Positions 1 through 6,098 of a stretch of DNA of 11,350 nucleotides are shown here, in pieces (position 1 is the first letter of the stretch; each line of letters opens with the position of its first letter). The notes under the pieces were generated by a model. The model had not been told where the DNA came from. It did not search any database and saw only the letters and a list, made by a program, of their open reading frames with translations. The position numbers and the translations under genes are program-made. The stretch spans positions 1-11,350 of the forward strand of contig JBPCVY010000121.1 of assembly GCA_051010055.1 (NCBI GenBank). The letters are read 5' to 3'. The stretch comes from CAJQND01 sp051010055. Its GTDB lineage: Bacteria; Pseudomonadota; Alphaproteobacteria; Rhizobiales; CAJQND01.

Positions 1-438
1 GCGCCCGTTGCGGGCAACATCGAAATTTCCACCTCGATTGACGAAGCCATCAGCGATTTTGATGAATCTTCCCGCAAAGCGCTTCTAGACCATGCTGGTT
101 TGAACGTGCGCCCGGTTGCGTTCCGAGCCCAGGGCAAAACCGGCCTTGTGGTTTTCTCCGTAAAACGCAAGCAGGGCGATATCGAATTTCACGAGGCGCT
201 ATACATTTCAGAACGCGAAACGTTCGCTGCAAACGCCCGCCCCATAGCCGATGCGATATTGCCGCCAAAACAAGCGCTCATGTCTGTGGACATGCGCCTT
301 ATCCAGGATTTCAAACCGCAACCGGACGAGGCCCGCCCCCTGCCCGTTCAACGCGGGTTTCAGTCAGCCGGCCTCAAGCCAAGCGAGATGGATTTCCTCT
401 ATTCGGAAATTCCGCATTTGGATTTGAAGCTCTACTAA
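1..438 (+). CDS. Unrecognised protein, C-terminal 145 residues (5' end outside window)
   Basis: The frame is open from the first base of the window to a TAA at 436-438, so the gene begins upstream and only its C-terminal 145 residues are visible. A TTG at 100 is inside the open frame and there is no reason to take it as the start. The visible part is soluble-looking, with no membrane segment and no cysteine. It mixes short beta-like stretches (GKTGLVVFSVKRK) with an acidic N-terminal portion (SIDEAISDFDESS) and ends in DFLYSEIPHLDLKLY. I recognise no catalytic motif and assign no function. The gene converges on guaA, and the two stop codons abut with no base between them and no visible terminator. 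That it is a real gene rests on the long open frame, ordinary amino acid composition and the exact abutment with guaA. Confidence 0.7.
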   Translation, partial: APVAGNIEISTSIDEAISDFDESSRKALLDHAGLNVRPVAFRAQGKTGLVVFSVKRKQGDIEFHEALYISERETFAANARPIADAILPPKQALMSVDMRLIQDFKPQPDEARPLPVQRGFQSAGLKPSEMDFLYSEIPHLDLKLY

Positions 439-1986
439 CTATTCCCACTCAATGGTGCCGGGGGGCTTTGACGTGATGTCATAAACAACGCGGTTGATGC
501 CCCGCACTTCATTGATGATACGTGTTGCCGTGCGTGACAGGAATTCATGATCGAAATGGTAATAGTCCGCCGTCATGCCATCGGTTGAGGTGACCGCCCG
601 CAACGCACAAACATAATCGTAAGTACGCCCGTCACCCATAACGCCCACGGTCTGCACAGGAAGAAGCACCGCAAATGCCTGCCAGATGGCGTCGTAAAGG
701 CCCTCTTTGCGGATTTCGTCCAGATAAATCACATCCGCCTTGCGCAGGATTTCCAACTTTTCCGCGCTGATGGCGCCGGGAATACGTATGGCAAGGCCAG
801 GGCCCGGGAACGGGTGGCGCGCAACAAACGGCTCAGGCAGGCCCAGTTCGCGCCCCAACTCGCGCACTTCATCCTTGAAGAGCTCGCGCAGGGGTTCCAC
901 CAGTTTCATGTTCATGCGCTCAGGCAGGCCGCCCACATTATGGTGTGATTTAATGGTGACCGAAGGCCCACCAGTGAACGAAACGCTTTCAATCACATCC
1001 GGATAGAGGGTTCCTTGTGCAAGAAACTCTGCCCCGCCGATGGATTTGGCTTCACGCTCAAAGACATCGATAAAGGTTGCGCCGATGATTTTACGTTTTC
1101 GCTCCGGGTCGGAAACCCCTTCAAGCTTACCCAAGAACTCTTCTGATGCATCGGAGTGAATGAGCGGAATGTTGTAGTGGCCCCTGAAAAGGCTCACCAC
1201 TTCGTCGCCCTCACCAGCACGCATCATGCCTGTATCGACGAACACACATTGCAGCTGATCGCCGATGGCTTCATGGATAAGAACCGCCGCAACGGAGGAA
1301 TCCACGCCGCCGGAAAGCCCGCAGATAACCTTGCCATCTCCAACCTGGGCGCGAATACGCTCAATGGCATCGGCCTTGAACGAGGCCATTGTCCAGTCGC
1401 CCGGGCAGCCGCAAATCTTATGCACGAAGTTGGAGATGAGCTTTGCCCCATCCGGCGTGTGCACCACTTCTGGATGGAACATGAAGGTGTAGTAAGCTTT
1501 GTCTTCATTGCCGGCAACGGCAAAGGGCGCACCATCTGATGCGGCGAAAACCTCGAAACCTTCCGGCAGCTCCACAACCCTATCGCCGTGAGACATCCAC
1601 ACCTGATGGCTTTCGCTTTCCTGCCAGACGCCCTCAAACAGTGAACAGTGTTTCTTCACGTTCACAAAAGCACGACCGAACTCGCGGTGGTCAGAGGGCT
1701 CCACCCGGCCGCCAAGCTGGGCGCACAAGGTTTGCTGGCCATAACAGATGCCCAAAATCGGCACGCCCATTTCGATGGCCCTTTGAGGTGCGCGGGGGGA
1801 TTGGCCTTCTGTAACAGATGCCGGTCCGCCGGAAAAAATGATGCCCTTGAGCCCTTCGCGATCAAGGGCTTCTTCGGCTAACTGGAACGGCACAATTTCA
1901 GAATAAACGCCCGCCTCGCGCACGCGGCGCGCAATGAGCTGGGTAACCTGGGAACCGAAATCTATAATGAGAATGTGGTCAGTCAT
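439..1986 (-). CDS. guaA: GMP synthase (glutamine-hydrolysing)
   Basis: GuaA converts XMP to GMP using ATP and glutamine-derived ammonia, the last step of de novo GMP synthesis, in the cytoplasm. The protein is 515 residues, within the usual bacterial length. Residues 1-190 form the class I glutamine amidotransferase domain: oxyanion segment SGGPASV near 52, nucleophile Cys81 in GICYGQQ, and His171 and Glu173 in FHPEVVHTP. The ATP pyrophosphatase domain follows, with its PP-loop SGGVDSS at 225-231. The C-terminal dimerisation domain ends in the family-typical KPPGTIEWE. The ATG at 1986 gives the classic N-terminus MTDHILIIDFGSQ. No clear Shine-Dalgarno precedes it; instead a small 5-bp inverted repeat (CGGTG/CACCG, 1987-2001) abuts the start. 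Its neighbour on the same strand is rsmB, separated by an oppositely oriented lipoprotein gene, so guaA probably has its own promoter. Confidence 0.98.
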   Translation of the reverse strand: MTDHILIIDFGSQVTQLIARRVREAGVYSEIVPFQLAEEALDREGLKGIIFSGGPASVTEGQSPRAPQRAIEMGVPILGICYGQQTLCAQLGGRVEPSDHREFGRAFVNVKKHCSLFEGVWQESESHQVWMSHGDRVVELPEGFEVFAASDGAPFAVAGNEDKAYYTFMFHPEVVHTPDGAKLISNFVHKICGCPGDWTMASFKADAIERIRAQVGDGKVICGLSGGVDSSVAAVLIHEAIGDQLQCVFVDTGMMRAGEGDEVVSLFRGHYNIPLIHSDASEEFLGKLEGVSDPERKRKIIGATFIDVFEREAKSIGGAEFLAQGTLYPDVIESVSFTGGPSVTIKSHHNVGGLPERMNMKLVEPLRELFKDEVRELGRELGLPEPFVARHPFPGPGLAIRIPGAISAEKLEILRKADVIYLDEIRKEGLYDAIWQAFAVLLPVQTVGVMGDGRTYDYVCALRAVTSTDGMTADYYHFDHEFLSRTATRIINEVRGINRVVYDITSKPPGTIEWE

Positions 1987-2030
1987 CGGTGGGATTCACC
2001 GCCAATTTGTATTGCTTTGGATGAACGCCC

Positions 2031-2059
2031 GGTAGAGCATCACCAGCCCGGTGCGTCAA
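2031..2059 (-). promoter_or_regulatory. Candidate promoter of guaA (weak)
   Basis: On the minus strand TTGACG (2059-2054) matches the -35 consensus at five of six bases. It is followed after 17 nt by TCTACC (2036-2031), a poor -10 hexamer matching three of six. This would place transcription start near 2024, giving a leader of about 40 nt. The -35 overlaps a 6-bp hairpin with one extra G-T pair (arms 2054-2060 and 2066-2072). The whole 1987-2248 spacer between guaA and the divergent lipoprotein gene holds no other feature I can support, and I saw no convincing promoter for the lipoprotein gene in it. Alphaproteobacterial promoters are often weak matches, so this is only a suggestion. Confidence 0.25.
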
Positions 2060-2237
2060 GACACCTTTGACGGGTAATGCGCTGCCCGATTGCGACAGCT
2101 TGTCCTGTTCACGGCGTTGACCCACGCGGCTGGAGGTGCTTGTCTGCGCTGCAGTTGCGAGAGCGCACAGCATAGGGAACGAATCGATGCGTTTTTCGCT
2201 AGTTTGCCCCGCATATTTTTGAGCGATTTTCAAATCC

Positions 2238-2242
2238 AGGAG
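2238..2242 (+). promoter_or_regulatory. Ribosome binding site AGGAG of the lipoprotein gene
   Basis: AGGAG lies 6 nt before the ATG at 2249. It decides the start: the same frame is open further upstream, but only this ATG has a strong Shine-Dalgarno and gives a complete lipoprotein signal peptide. Confidence 0.85.
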
Positions 2243-2248
2243 TCACAA

Positions 2249-2839
2249 ATGAAAAAGATCCTTTCAATTTCTTTCTTGGCCGCTTCGCTGGCACTGGTTG
2301 CCGGATGCGGCGAGAGTGCTGAGGAAAAAGCCAAGAAAGAAGCAGAAAAAGCCAAGATAGAAGCCGCAGAAAAGGCCAAAAAGGCTGAAGAGGAAGCCAA
2401 AAAAGCAGCTGAAGAGGCCAAAAAGAAGGCCGCTGAAGAAGCCAAGAAGGTCGAAGAAAAAGCCAAAAAAGATGCCGAAGAGGCCAAAAAGCTAGAAGAA
2501 GAAGCCGCTGCAAAGGCTGCTGAAGAAGCAAAAGCTGCGGAAGAAGCCGCCAAGAAGGCAGAAGAGGAAGCCGCTGCAAAGGCTGCTGAAGAGGCAAAAG
2601 CTGCCGAGGAGGCCGCCAAAAAGGCTGAAGAAGAAGCCGCTGCAAAGGCTGCTGAAGAAGCAAAATCTGCTGAGGAAGCTGCCAAGAAGGCTGCAGAAGA
2701 AGCCGCTGCAAAGGCTGCTGAAGAAGCAAAGGCTGCAGAGGAAGCTGCCAAGAAGGCTGCAGAAGAAGCCGCGGCCAAAGCTGCTGAAGAAGCTGCCAAA
2801 AAGGCTGCGGAAGAAGCCGCCAGCGGTTCTTCGCAGTAA
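2249..2839 (+). CDS. Ala/Lys/Glu-repeat lipoprotein, predicted long helix
   Basis: The product is a 196-residue predicted lipoprotein. Residues 1-20 are a type II signal peptide (MKKILSISFLAASLALVAGC) with lipobox VAGC, so Cys20 would be lipidated and the mature protein anchored in a membrane facing the periplasm. The mature chain is almost wholly Ala, Lys and Glu, with no aromatic residue, proline or arginine. Residues 24-85 follow a roughly 7-residue pattern (AEEEAKK, AAEEAKK, with V68, D75 and L82 seven apart). From residue 86 the pattern becomes a 22-residue repeat, which is two 11-residue turns, ending in SGSSQ. This predicts a coiled coil or a charged single helix, similar in style to TolA domain II or Lpp, but I claim no homology. 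It sits on the opposite strand between rsmB and guaA and has its own ribosome binding site and terminator. A spacer or envelope-tethering role is inference from shape only. Confidence 0.88.
   Translation: MKKILSISFLAASLALVAGCGESAEEKAKKEAEKAKIEAAEKAKKAEEEAKKAAEEAKKKAAEEAKKVEEKAKKDAEEAKKLEEEAAAKAAEEAKAAEEAAKKAEEEAAAKAAEEAKAAEEAAKKAEEEAAAKAAEEAKSAEEAAKKAAEEAAAKAAEEAKAAEEAAKKAAEEAAAKAAEEAAKKAAEEAASGSSQ
2504..2815 (+). repeat. Tandem 66-bp coding repeats, four full units plus a shortened fifth
   Basis: Units start at 2504, 2570, 2636, 2702 and 2768, each opening with GCC. The first four are 66 bp and encode 22-residue copies that differ by at most a few residues (KAEEE or KAAEE at the end, one K-A to K-S change). 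The fifth is 48 bp, lacking six codons corresponding to KAAEEA. The opening bases of the first four units are nearly identical at DNA level (GCCGCTGCAAAGGCTGCTGA), while other codons drift between units. This indicates duplication followed by divergence. The plus strand is strongly purine-rich throughout. Confidence 0.9.
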
Positions 2840-2867
2840 TCTTTACAGTCAAGATTTGAAGATTTGG

Positions 2868-2894
2868 GAGGCGCCTGCGGGCGCCTCTTTTTTT
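2868..2894 (+). terminator. Intrinsic terminator of the lipoprotein gene
   Basis: A perfect 8-bp stem GAGGCGCC/GGCGCCTC (2868-2875 and 2880-2887) has a TGCG loop and is followed at once by seven T residues (2888-2894). It lies 28 nt after the lipoprotein stop codon and 4 nt before the end of the convergent rsmB. In the minus direction the stem is not followed by a T run, so it is an intrinsic terminator only for plus-strand transcripts. Confidence 0.92.
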
Positions 2895-2898
2895 GTGC

Positions 2899-4191
2899 CT
2901 ATAACCGGCCCAGGACAGCGAAGAAAAACCCATCCGTTCCCGTTGAGGCAGGGGTGAGGGTTACGCTGCATTCATCTGACGACCACGGATGGGGGCCATC
3001 TGCACCGTAAAGTTCTTCCCACACCTCGCCAGCCGACAAAAGCTCAAACTCTTCGCTCCGCTCTTCCAGGAACGAATAAATCTGGCCTTCGTTCTCATCT
3101 TGTATGAGCGAGCAAGTGATGTAGCAAAGGAACCCACCGGGGCGAACGTATTTGGAAGCTTCTTCCAAAACCGCCCGCTGCTCACCTAGCCGCTTTTCAA
3201 GGGCCTCCTGGGTGAGACGCCATTTTGCATCAGGGCGACGGCGCCAAATACCAGAACCGGTGCACGGGGCATCGACAACAACCCTGTGCATGCGCCCTTC
3301 AAGGTCATCAAGCGCGCCCTCACCTGGTTCACGCACCTGCACATTGCGCACGCCTGCCCGGCGCAAACGCTGATGAATGGGCGCGAGCCGCGTTCTGTCC
3401 GCATCAAAGGCAAAAATCTGTCCCTTGTTTTCCATGCGCGCTGCCAGCGCCAGGGTTTTACCGCCCGCGCCAGCACATAAATCCAGAACCTGTTCACCAG
3501 GCTGGGCAAACGCAAGTTGCGCGGCCACCTGGCTTGCCTCATCCTGAATTTCCACCCAGCCTTTCTGATAGGCAGAATCAGCCTGCACATTTGCCGTGCG
3601 GCCAAAAAGGTCCGGCGGGGAAATCCGCACACCGTCTGCCGACAAAGGTGCCGGTGAAGCCTTGAAACGCGATAGCGCCTTGAGAACCTTTTCACGCTTG
3701 GCTTTATTGGTGTTCACTCGCAAATCCAATGGCGGCCTCGTGGCAAGGGCCCGGCCCTCGCTCACCATCTCCTCATCGAAATTTGCCAAAAAAAATGGCG
3801 CCACCCATTCTGGCAATTCCGCGCGCACCCAGTCCGGCGCTTTGTCCAAATCTGCATCTGAGAGCGCTTTGGCCTCTTCAGCCGTGAGTTGTGCGGGAGC
3901 AAATTTTTCACCGGAAAACCAGTCTTCAAGCTGGGCTTTAGAGATGCCAGAATGGAGCGCCAGCGTGCCAATAACCAGCGCCCGCGGGGTGTCTTTGCTC
4001 ATGGCCCAGGCGGTACTGGCCTTATGGCGAAGGCAATCAAAAACAATGTTCCCTATGGCAGCCCTGTCGCCGGAGCCGGCAAACCGGTGCGAGCGCCCCC
4101 AATCGCGAAGCGCTTCGGTTGCCGGCAAATGCTGGCGCTCAATCGCGCCAAGCACTTCTATGGCAGCGGAAATTCGCCCGCCCGGTGTCAT
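2899..4191 (-). CDS. rsmB: RsmB/NOP-family 16S rRNA m5C methyltransferase
   Basis: This family methylates C5 of a cytosine in 16S rRNA (position 967 in E. coli) using S-adenosylmethionine. The 430-residue protein has the expected order. An N-terminal helical region of about 130 residues stands in the place of the NusB-like RNA-binding domain. Then come the family signature WVEIQDEASQ (212-221), the SAM-binding loop LDLCAGAGGKT (236-246), motif IV DAPCTGSG with Cys310, and motif VI ITCS with Cys360. Two cysteines in these motifs are the hallmark of RNA m5C enzymes; by family knowledge the motif VI cysteine is the nucleophile. The ATG at 4191 has no Shine-Dalgarno: the 268-bp inverted-repeat element ends only 5 nt upstream. 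Before that insertion, the AGGG near the end of guaB would have sat about 9 nt from the start. It forms one strand block with guaB and guaA. The exact target base is inferred from the family. Confidence 0.92.
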   Translation of the reverse strand: MTPGGRISAAIEVLGAIERQHLPATEALRDWGRSHRFAGSGDRAAIGNIVFDCLRHKASTAWAMSKDTPRALVIGTLALHSGISKAQLEDWFSGEKFAPAQLTAEEAKALSDADLDKAPDWVRAELPEWVAPFFLANFDEEMVSEGRALATRPPLDLRVNTNKAKREKVLKALSRFKASPAPLSADGVRISPPDLFGRTANVQADSAYQKGWVEIQDEASQVAAQLAFAQPGEQVLDLCAGAGGKTLALAARMENKGQIFAFDADRTRLAPIHQRLRRAGVRNVQVREPGEGALDDLEGRMHRVVVDAPCTGSGIWRRRPDAKWRLTQEALEKRLGEQRAVLEEASKYVRPGGFLCYITCSLIQDENEGQIYSFLEERSEEFELLSAGEVWEELYGADGPHPWSSDECSVTLTPASTGTDGFFFAVLGRL

Positions 4192-4196
4192 GGCAC

Positions 4197-4213
4197 TAGG
4201 CTGTAGTTACGAA
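4197..4213. repeat. Left terminal inverted repeat
   Basis: TAGGCTGTAGTTACGAA is the reverse complement of 4448-4464 apart from one base (A against G at its 13th position). It begins 5 nt upstream of the rsmB start codon. Confidence 0.88.
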
Positions 4214-4447
4214 ATAGGGGTTTGTTAAGACGGAGGAAAATTTGCCCCGATTTCAGGAGAAAAGCGCAAGACAGTACGAGTACTTTCGAGCATTTTCGAC
4301 GCCGAAGCGGGGCAAATTCACCCCGCCCTTTCGGGTATGACCGGTTTTGGCCACTTTCGCGTCGAAACTCGTCACCAATGCCCCACATTGCTTTCGCCAA
4401 TTCTCCTAAAACTGACCAAAACCGGTCACATCTGAATCAATCCCAAG

Positions 4448-4464
4448 TTCGCAACTACAGCCTA
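4448..4464. repeat. Right terminal inverted repeat, overlapping the guaB stop codon
   Basis: TTCGCAACTACAGCCTA pairs with 4197-4213 at 16 of 17 positions. Its last three bases are the complement of the guaB stop codon TAG: the TA of the target duplication plus the first G of the element. Confidence 0.88.
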
Positions 4465-5958
4465 ACCCTGGCGCTGATAGTTGGGCGTTTCGCGGGTAAT
4501 CATCACATCGTGTGCGTGGCTTTCACGCAGCGATGCATTGGTGATGCGGATGAATTCCGTGCCCGTCCTGAACTGCTCAACATCACCAGCACCAGTGTAC
4601 CCCATTGCTGCGCGCAAGCCGCCGATGAGCTGGTGAAGAACGCCGGAAAGCGGGCCCTTGTACGGCACCTGGCCTTCAATGCCTTCAGGCACCAGCTTCA
4701 GATCATCGCTCACTTCCGCCTGGAAATACCTGTCGGCTGAACCACGCGCCATGGCACCGACCGAGCCCATACCGCGATAGGATTTGTAAGAACGACCCTG
4801 ATAGATGAAGGTTTCGCCCGGGCTTTCATCGGTGCCCGCCAAAAGCGAGCCAATCATGGCGCAATCAGCGCCTGCTGCTATTGCCTTGGCAAGGTCGCCG
4901 GAATATTTGATGCCGCCATCTGCGATGACCGGCACACCCTGGCGTGCACCTTCTTCAGCGCAATCGATAATGGCTGAAAGCTGCGGCACGCCCACACCGG
5001 CGATAATGCGCGTGGTGCAGATGGAGCCTGGGCCAATGCCAACTTTCACCGCATCTGCGCCAACATCAATCAAAGCCTTTGTTGCCTCACCTGTTGCCAC
5101 ATTACCGGCAATCACCTGACACGCATTAGAAAGGCGCTTGATGCGGTTTACTTGCGAAAGCACATATTCCGAATGGCCGTGAGCGGTATCAACCACCACA
5201 AGGTCAACGCCGGCATCGATAAGCGCTTCAGCGCGCTCAAAACCGGCATCACCGGTTCCCGTCGCAGCAGCAACGCGCAGGCGGCCCTGCTCGTCCTTGC
5301 TGGCGTGCGGGTGGGCGGCGGCCTTTTCCATATCGGTAACGGTGATAAGGCCAATGCAGTGATTGTCGTCATCAACAACAATCAGCTTTTCGATGCGGTA
5401 TTGATGAAGGAGCTTCGTTGCCTCGTACCGATCGATATCTTCGGTGACCGTAACAAGGTTGTCCTTGGTCATCAGTTCGGAAACGGGCTGCTTTGGATTT
5501 GTCGCAAAGCGCATGTCGCGGTTGGTGACAATGCCCACAAGCTTGCCAGGTTTGCCATTGCCGCCACCTTCAACCACCGGGATTCCGGAAAACCGGAATT
5601 GATCTTTCAACACCTGCAAATCGGCAAGAGTTGCATCTGGTGAAATGGTCACCGGATTGACGACCATGCCCGATTCGAACTTTTTTACCTGGCGCACATG
5701 GTCTGCCTGAACATCCGGATCAAGGTTCCGGTGAATAACGCCAAGTCCGCCTTCCTGGGCCATGGCGATAGCAAGCCGCGCTTCGGTAACCGTGTCCATC
5801 GCCGATGAAATAATCGGAATGTTCAGGGAAATATCGCGGGTAAGCCGCGTTGCCGTGCTGACATTGGCCGGCATTACCGACGAGGCCGCCGGTTTCATGA
5901 GCACATCGTCGAATGTGAGATATTGTGGAAATTCGCCGTTCGGCGATGTTTTTACCAT
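4462..5958 (-). CDS. guaB: IMP dehydrogenase
   Basis: GuaB oxidises IMP to XMP with NAD+, the committed step to guanine nucleotides; GuaA, encoded in the same block, uses the XMP. With the ATG at 5958 the protein is 498 residues, the usual bacterial length. An N-terminal part of the TIM barrel (LTFDDVLMKP, near 14-23) is followed by two inserted CBS domains (about 95-215). The barrel then resumes with DTAHGHS (257-263), the catalytic loop GPGSICTT with Cys314, the IMP phosphate loop DGGIKYSGD, and a mobile flap carrying the Arg410-Tyr411 pair in SADRYF. A TTG 13 codons further upstream (5997) is in frame, but the ATG has a strong AGGAAGG site 8 nt before it and gives the family-typical N-terminus. 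The CBS pair suggests nucleotide control, as in other bacterial IMPDHs. The stop codon lies inside the terminal repeat of the inserted element. Confidence 0.97.
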   Translation of the reverse strand: MVKTSPNGEFPQYLTFDDVLMKPAASSVMPANVSTATRLTRDISLNIPIISSAMDTVTEARLAIAMAQEGGLGVIHRNLDPDVQADHVRQVKKFESGMVVNPVTISPDATLADLQVLKDQFRFSGIPVVEGGGNGKPGKLVGIVTNRDMRFATNPKQPVSELMTKDNLVTVTEDIDRYEATKLLHQYRIEKLIVVDDDNHCIGLITVTDMEKAAAHPHASKDEQGRLRVAAATGTGDAGFERAEALIDAGVDLVVVDTAHGHSEYVLSQVNRIKRLSNACQVIAGNVATGEATKALIDVGADAVKVGIGPGSICTTRIIAGVGVPQLSAIIDCAEEGARQGVPVIADGGIKYSGDLAKAIAAGADCAMIGSLLAGTDESPGETFIYQGRSYKSYRGMGSVGAMARGSADRYFQAEVSDDLKLVPEGIEGQVPYKGPLSGVLHQLIGGLRAAMGYTGAGDVEQFRTGTEFIRITNASLRESHAHDVMITRETPNYQRQG

Positions 5959-5966
5959 CTTGTCAA

Positions 5967-5973
5967 CCTTCCT
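5967..5973 (-). promoter_or_regulatory. Ribosome binding site AGGAAGG that fixes the guaB start
   Basis: AGGAAGG on the minus strand lies 8 nt before the ATG at 5958 and inside the reading frame that the alternative TTG start at 5997 would need. This favours the ATG. Confidence 0.8.
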
Positions 5974-6077
5974 GCTGGGCCCGCAATTATCCGCCAAACT
6001 TCGAGCGACTCGCGGGGCAGCGAAACTTCAGAGTTGACGAGGGTCTTTAACACCGTGGTGACGGGTGCGTAAAGCGC

Positions 6078-6095
6078 TGAATTGCCGCCAATTCA
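6078..6095 (-). terminator. Hairpin just after rlmE, weak terminator or processing site
   Basis: A perfect 7-bp stem TGAATTG/CAATTCA with a 4-nt loop starts 3 nt after the rlmE stop codon. It is AT-rich and lacks a T run on either strand, so it is not a classical intrinsic terminator. It could slow or stabilise the 3' end of the ppx-rlmE transcript. Nothing else clear was seen in the 140-bp spacer between rlmE and guaB except the guaB ribosome binding site. Confidence 0.35.
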
Positions 6096-6098
6096 CTG

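Larger units (their letters stand above)
4197..4464. mobile_element. MITE-like non-autonomous element, 268 bp including flanking TA
   Basis: The stretch is bounded by 17-bp terminal inverted repeats matching at 16 of 17 positions, both ending in TA (TAGGCTGTAGTT at the left, AACTACAGCCTA at the right). The TA is best read as the duplicated target, leaving 264 bp of element. No transposase or other credible protein is encoded. The arms show diverged symmetry well inside the ends: TTTCAGGAGAA at 4251-4261 mirrors 4401-4411 (10 of 11), and TTTCGACGC in the left arm (4294-4302) mirrors a segment near 4358-4366. Further pairs are 4239-4248 with 4309-4318 (perfect 10 bp) and 4338-4352 with 4414-4428 (14 of 15). 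TA duplication fits elements mobilised by IS630/Tc1-mariner or IS5-group (IS427-like) transposases; I cannot tell which. It separates guaB from rsmB. Confidence 0.72.

Noticed and set aside
1156..1637. Plus- and minus-strand open frames inside guaA
   Set aside because: They are shadows of the guaA codons; GuaA motifs are continuous and intact across the whole stretch.
1979..2233. A small minus-strand open frame overlapping the guaA start
   Set aside because: Its product has no recognisable features and it covers the likely guaA promoter and leader; no ribosome binding site was seen.
2504..2815. Regular repeats that might suggest a CRISPR array
   Set aside because: The repeats are contiguous 66-bp coding units in frame, with no unique spacers and no cas genes.
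2199..2933. Long open frames on the minus strand across the lipoprotein gene, rich in Leu/Gln/Trp or Ala/Ser/Phe
   Set aside because: They are mirror images of the repetitive GCN/AAR/GAR codons on the plus strand. The products are low-complexity, and no ribosome binding site, signal or fold supports them.
4188..4740. Open frames crossing the inverted-repeat element on both strands (4188-4400 minus, 4222-4740 plus)
   Set aside because: Both are Arg/Ser-rich without any transposase motif, one runs antisense into guaB, and neither has a convincing start signal.
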